Below are positions 5,172 to 7,266 of a stretch of 7,266 bases of DNA, piece after piece. Each line of letters starts with the position of its first letter. Position 1 is the first letter of the stretch. A program made the position numbers and the translations under genes. The DNA is taken from assembly GCA_017959645.1 (NCBI GenBank), contig JAGDAE010000187.1, positions 1-7,266 on the forward strand. The letters are read 5' to 3'. Below the pieces are notes generated by a model. It did not search any database, had not been told where the DNA came from, and was given only the letters and a program-made list of their open reading frames with translations. The DNA is from Kiritimatiellia bacterium. Its GTDB lineage: Bacteria > Verrucomicrobiota > Kiritimatiellia > RFP12 > UBA1067.

Positions 5172-7266
5172 ATGAAGAAACTGTCCATGTCGTTTGCCGC
5201 AATGATGCTGGCCTTGGCCGCCGGCGCAGAGACCATAGCATACTGGCCGTTTGACGACGAGGATGTAAGCGGCGCTTACATCACCGACAAATCCGGCAAC
5301 GGCAACAATCTGCAGTTTGCCGGCGTCTCGGTACTGAACGGTTCGGCGGTGTTGAGCGGCGCGCAGACGTTTTTCGGTGCGCCGGAATACGCCAACAATC
5401 GTCTGGCGTTCCAGAACTACTACGAAACGCAGGATGGGCGCACGAGTCTGACGGCGGAATTCTGGGCGAAGATAACGGCCGGCGACAACGAGGGCGAGGT
5501 AATTTTGATCGAGACGGCGTTCGCCTGCCCGAGCGACACCTATTCGTTCAACATGACGTACAACGAAGGCAACGGCACGGTCAATGCGATTGTCGTCCAC
5601 GATGCAAACTACGAGGCCAGCAATGCATCGGCCGCTTTCACCGCCGACGGCAAGTGGCACCATTTCGCGCTTGTCATAGACCCGGCGGCCGATGCCGTTT
5701 CGTACGACGGTGTGACGCGGCTTTCGTGCGCAGAGCTCTATATCGACTTCGAACTGGCGGCGCAGATGCCGTGGAATTATCAGCCGTACGGGGAGTTCCT
5801 GTACCGTCCGATCGCGTTCTACAACCCGCCGTTCTATATCGGGTCGCGGCAGAACAACCAGATGAAATTCGTCGGCGAACTCGACGATATACGCCTTTCC
5901 AACGAAGCTCTCGCCCCGGCGGACTTCATAACCGAGCGTTCCGCGCCGCTGCTCGATTCGCAGATTGTCGCCTACTGGCCGTTCGGCGAGACCGGCATGA
6001 ACGATGTTTCCGGGCACGGATACAAGATTCTCATCGACGGCGAGCACGCGGTATCTGACACCGAAGACAACTGCCTCGCGCTCGACGGCAGCCAGACGCA
6101 GTGCGAAGTCGGCACCGCTCTCAATTTCGGCGCGAACAGCGACATTACCGTGGAATACTGGGCGAAATTCGACAGTTCGCTCGGCGATTTCATGTTCCTC
6201 GAGTTTTCGGAGAATTGCAACAATTACAACTACGGTTTTTACGTCGATTTCAGCGAGGGCGGAAACGGGAAGGTTCTCGTCACCTGGAAGACTCCGTACG
6301 GGTATATGCAGACAATCTCCGGCAGCGTCAATCTGGTCGGCGACAGCGATTGGCACCATTACGCGGTGGTGTTCAACCCTTCCGCCGGCAGCGTCGAGTG
6401 CGTCAGGCTGTATATCGACAAGGTCAACGTTTTTGCGGGAGGCGCCGACCACTCCAGCTATACGTCTTCCGATATCGAATGGCCCGGCTACAAGCTGTAT
6501 CTTGGCGCGCGCGACAACTCGATAATGCGCATGAACGGCCAGATCGACGATTTGAGAATCTGCTCGGGATGCCTTACGCCGTCGCAGTTCGTCGCCGAAC
6601 GCACCGAAGAGTTCAGCTGCGGATATTCCACGAGCACGCCGATAATCTCCGGAGTTTTCGTGAACCCGGTCGGAACCGAGACGGCGACGGTGAATGTAGA
6701 GCTTTCGTCGCTCGGCTACGAGGCGGAGCGCTGCGATCTGTATTACGTGGATTCGTCCGGAGCGACCAACGTATTCGCTTCCGGCGTGACCGAGACCGGC
6801 ACGGTTTCGCTTGAATTCACCGGGCTTTCGCAGGCGACTTCATATTCATTGACCATTCTCGCCACGAACGAGAAAACGGGCGAATATGCGAGCTATCCGT
6901 TCTCGTTCACGACCAAGATCGCGCCGGCCGCGATAGCCTATTGGCCGTTTGACGACGGAGACGACAATGTCGACTACTGGGGGACGCACTACATAACCGA
7001 CCGCTCAGGAAACGGGCATACACTGCAGCAGGAGGGGGTTTCCTATTCGAATGGAGCCGCATTCGTAAGTTCCGCCGTGGCCGGTTTCGGCTCGCCTGCC
7101 AACGCCAACTACCGTCTCAATCTCGGCGGAATAAACAGGCTTACGGTCGAATGCTGGGCGAATTTCACCCGTGAAGACAATCCCGGCGACGTGCGGCTTA
7201 TCCAGTACGGCTCGGATCCGTGCTACGAACCGGGCAGCTTCTGCCTTTACTACAACGGCGACGCCG
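5172..7266 (+). CDS. Large exported protein with LamG (concanavalin A-like) and fibronectin-III-like modules, 3' end outside window
   Basis: The frame is open from ATG 5172 to the window end (698 complete codons, no stop). Residues 1-19 form a signal peptide (Lys-Lys, then a hydrophobic core, ending 'AAGA' before E20), so the protein is exported. Three LamG/concanavalin A-like modules each start with a 'YWPF' motif at residues 24, 268 and 590. The first two contain the typical 'WHH' strand (W162 and W394) and end in 'GELDDIRLS' (around 236-244) or 'GQIDDLRIC'. Between modules two and three, about residues 490-582 are a beta-rich fibronectin-III-like segment with 'TGLSQATSYSLTILATNEKTG'. LamG modules usually bind carbohydrate or other surface ligands, so a cell-surface or secreted glycan-binding or adhesive role is inferred. 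No catalytic domain is visible so far; the missing C-terminus could hold one or an anchoring signal. It has its own promoter and is separated from upstream genes by a terminator. Confidence 0.9.
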   Translation, partial: MKKLSMSFAAMMLALAAGAETIAYWPFDDEDVSGAYITDKSGNGNNLQFAGVSVLNGSAVLSGAQTFFGAPEYANNRLAFQNYYETQDGRTSLTAEFWAKITAGDNEGEVILIETAFACPSDTYSFNMTYNEGNGTVNAIVVHDANYEASNASAAFTADGKWHHFALVIDPAADAVSYDGVTRLSCAELYIDFELAAQMPWNYQPYGEFLYRPIAFYNPPFYIGSRQNNQMKFVGELDDIRLSNEALAPADFITERSAPLLDSQIVAYWPFGETGMNDVSGHGYKILIDGEHAVSDTEDNCLALDGSQTQCEVGTALNFGANSDITVEYWAKFDSSLGDFMFLEFSENCNNYNYGFYVDFSEGGNGKVLVTWKTPYGYMQTISGSVNLVGDSDWHHYAVVFNPSAGSVECVRLYIDKVNVFAGGADHSSYTSSDIEWPGYKLYLGARDNSIMRMNGQIDDLRICSGCLTPSQFVAERTEEFSCGYSTSTPIISGVFVNPVGTETATVNVELSSLGYEAERCDLYYVDSSGATNVFASGVTETGTVSLEFTGLSQATSYSLTILATNEKTGEYASYPFSFTTKIAPAAIAYWPFDDGDDNVDYWGTHYITDRSGNGHTLQQEGVSYSNGAAFVSSAVAGFGSPANANYRLNLGGINRLTVECWANFTREDNPGDVRLIQYGSDPCYEPGSFCLYYNGDA

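Noticed and set aside
5061..6452. Long minus-strand open frame (463 codons) opposite the LamG gene
   Set aside because: The + strand frame here has a signal peptide, LamG motifs, a strong promoter and a ribosome binding site. The minus frame has no recognised motif and extends through the promoter and upstream region.

Overview
The window reads as a high-GC bacterial contig, most likely from the Kiritimatiellota/Lentisphaerota branch of the PVC group and probably gut- or rumen-associated. This assignment is an inference. It rests mainly on the N-terminal part of the SUMF1-type lipoprotein (an 'IDLSGG...YPVSYLDEVPKGGW' module ahead of the SUMF1 fold), on a large LamG/fibronectin-type secreted protein, and on a HU-like protein with a DUF4469-type C-terminus. 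I recognise all three as typical of that group, but I could not run a search. All genes lie on the + strand.

Layout. Positions 1-1161 carry four tightly packed genes: the 3' end of a GspE/PulE/PilB-type secretion or pilus ATPase, a 73-aa protein with two hydrophobic segments, a DUF192 protein, and a 98-aa membrane-anchored coiled-coil protein. Each junction is a TGATG or ATGA overlap, so translation is probably coupled. After a 22-bp gap with a good ribosome binding site come three more genes (1184-3998): a SUMF1/FGE-like lipoprotein, an opine (octopine/nopaline-type) dehydrogenase and a LicD-family transferase. They are joined by a 4-bp and a 10-bp overlap. No terminator is visible between the two blocks, so all seven genes could share one transcript. 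The second block looks like a small cell-envelope or small-molecule module.

Positions 3999-4245 are the most unusual part. They hold seven copies of a 14-bp near-palindrome (AACTGCCGTCAGTT or its reverse complement), spaced exactly 22 bp apart and occurring in both orientations. The last copy fills the spacer of a plausible sigma70-type promoter for the next gene (4246-4968), which encodes a 240-aa HU-like DNA-binding protein with an Ig-like C-terminus. The array may be a multi-site operator for this protein or another regulator. If transcribed, it could fold into three 14-bp hairpins.

Positions 4969-5171 contain a 35-bp near-perfect palindrome that probably acts as a terminator, followed by a consensus-like promoter (TTGACA, 17 bp, TACAAT). 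That promoter drives a large exported protein starting at 5172, with at least three LamG-type modules and one fibronectin-III-like module. This gene runs off the window end.
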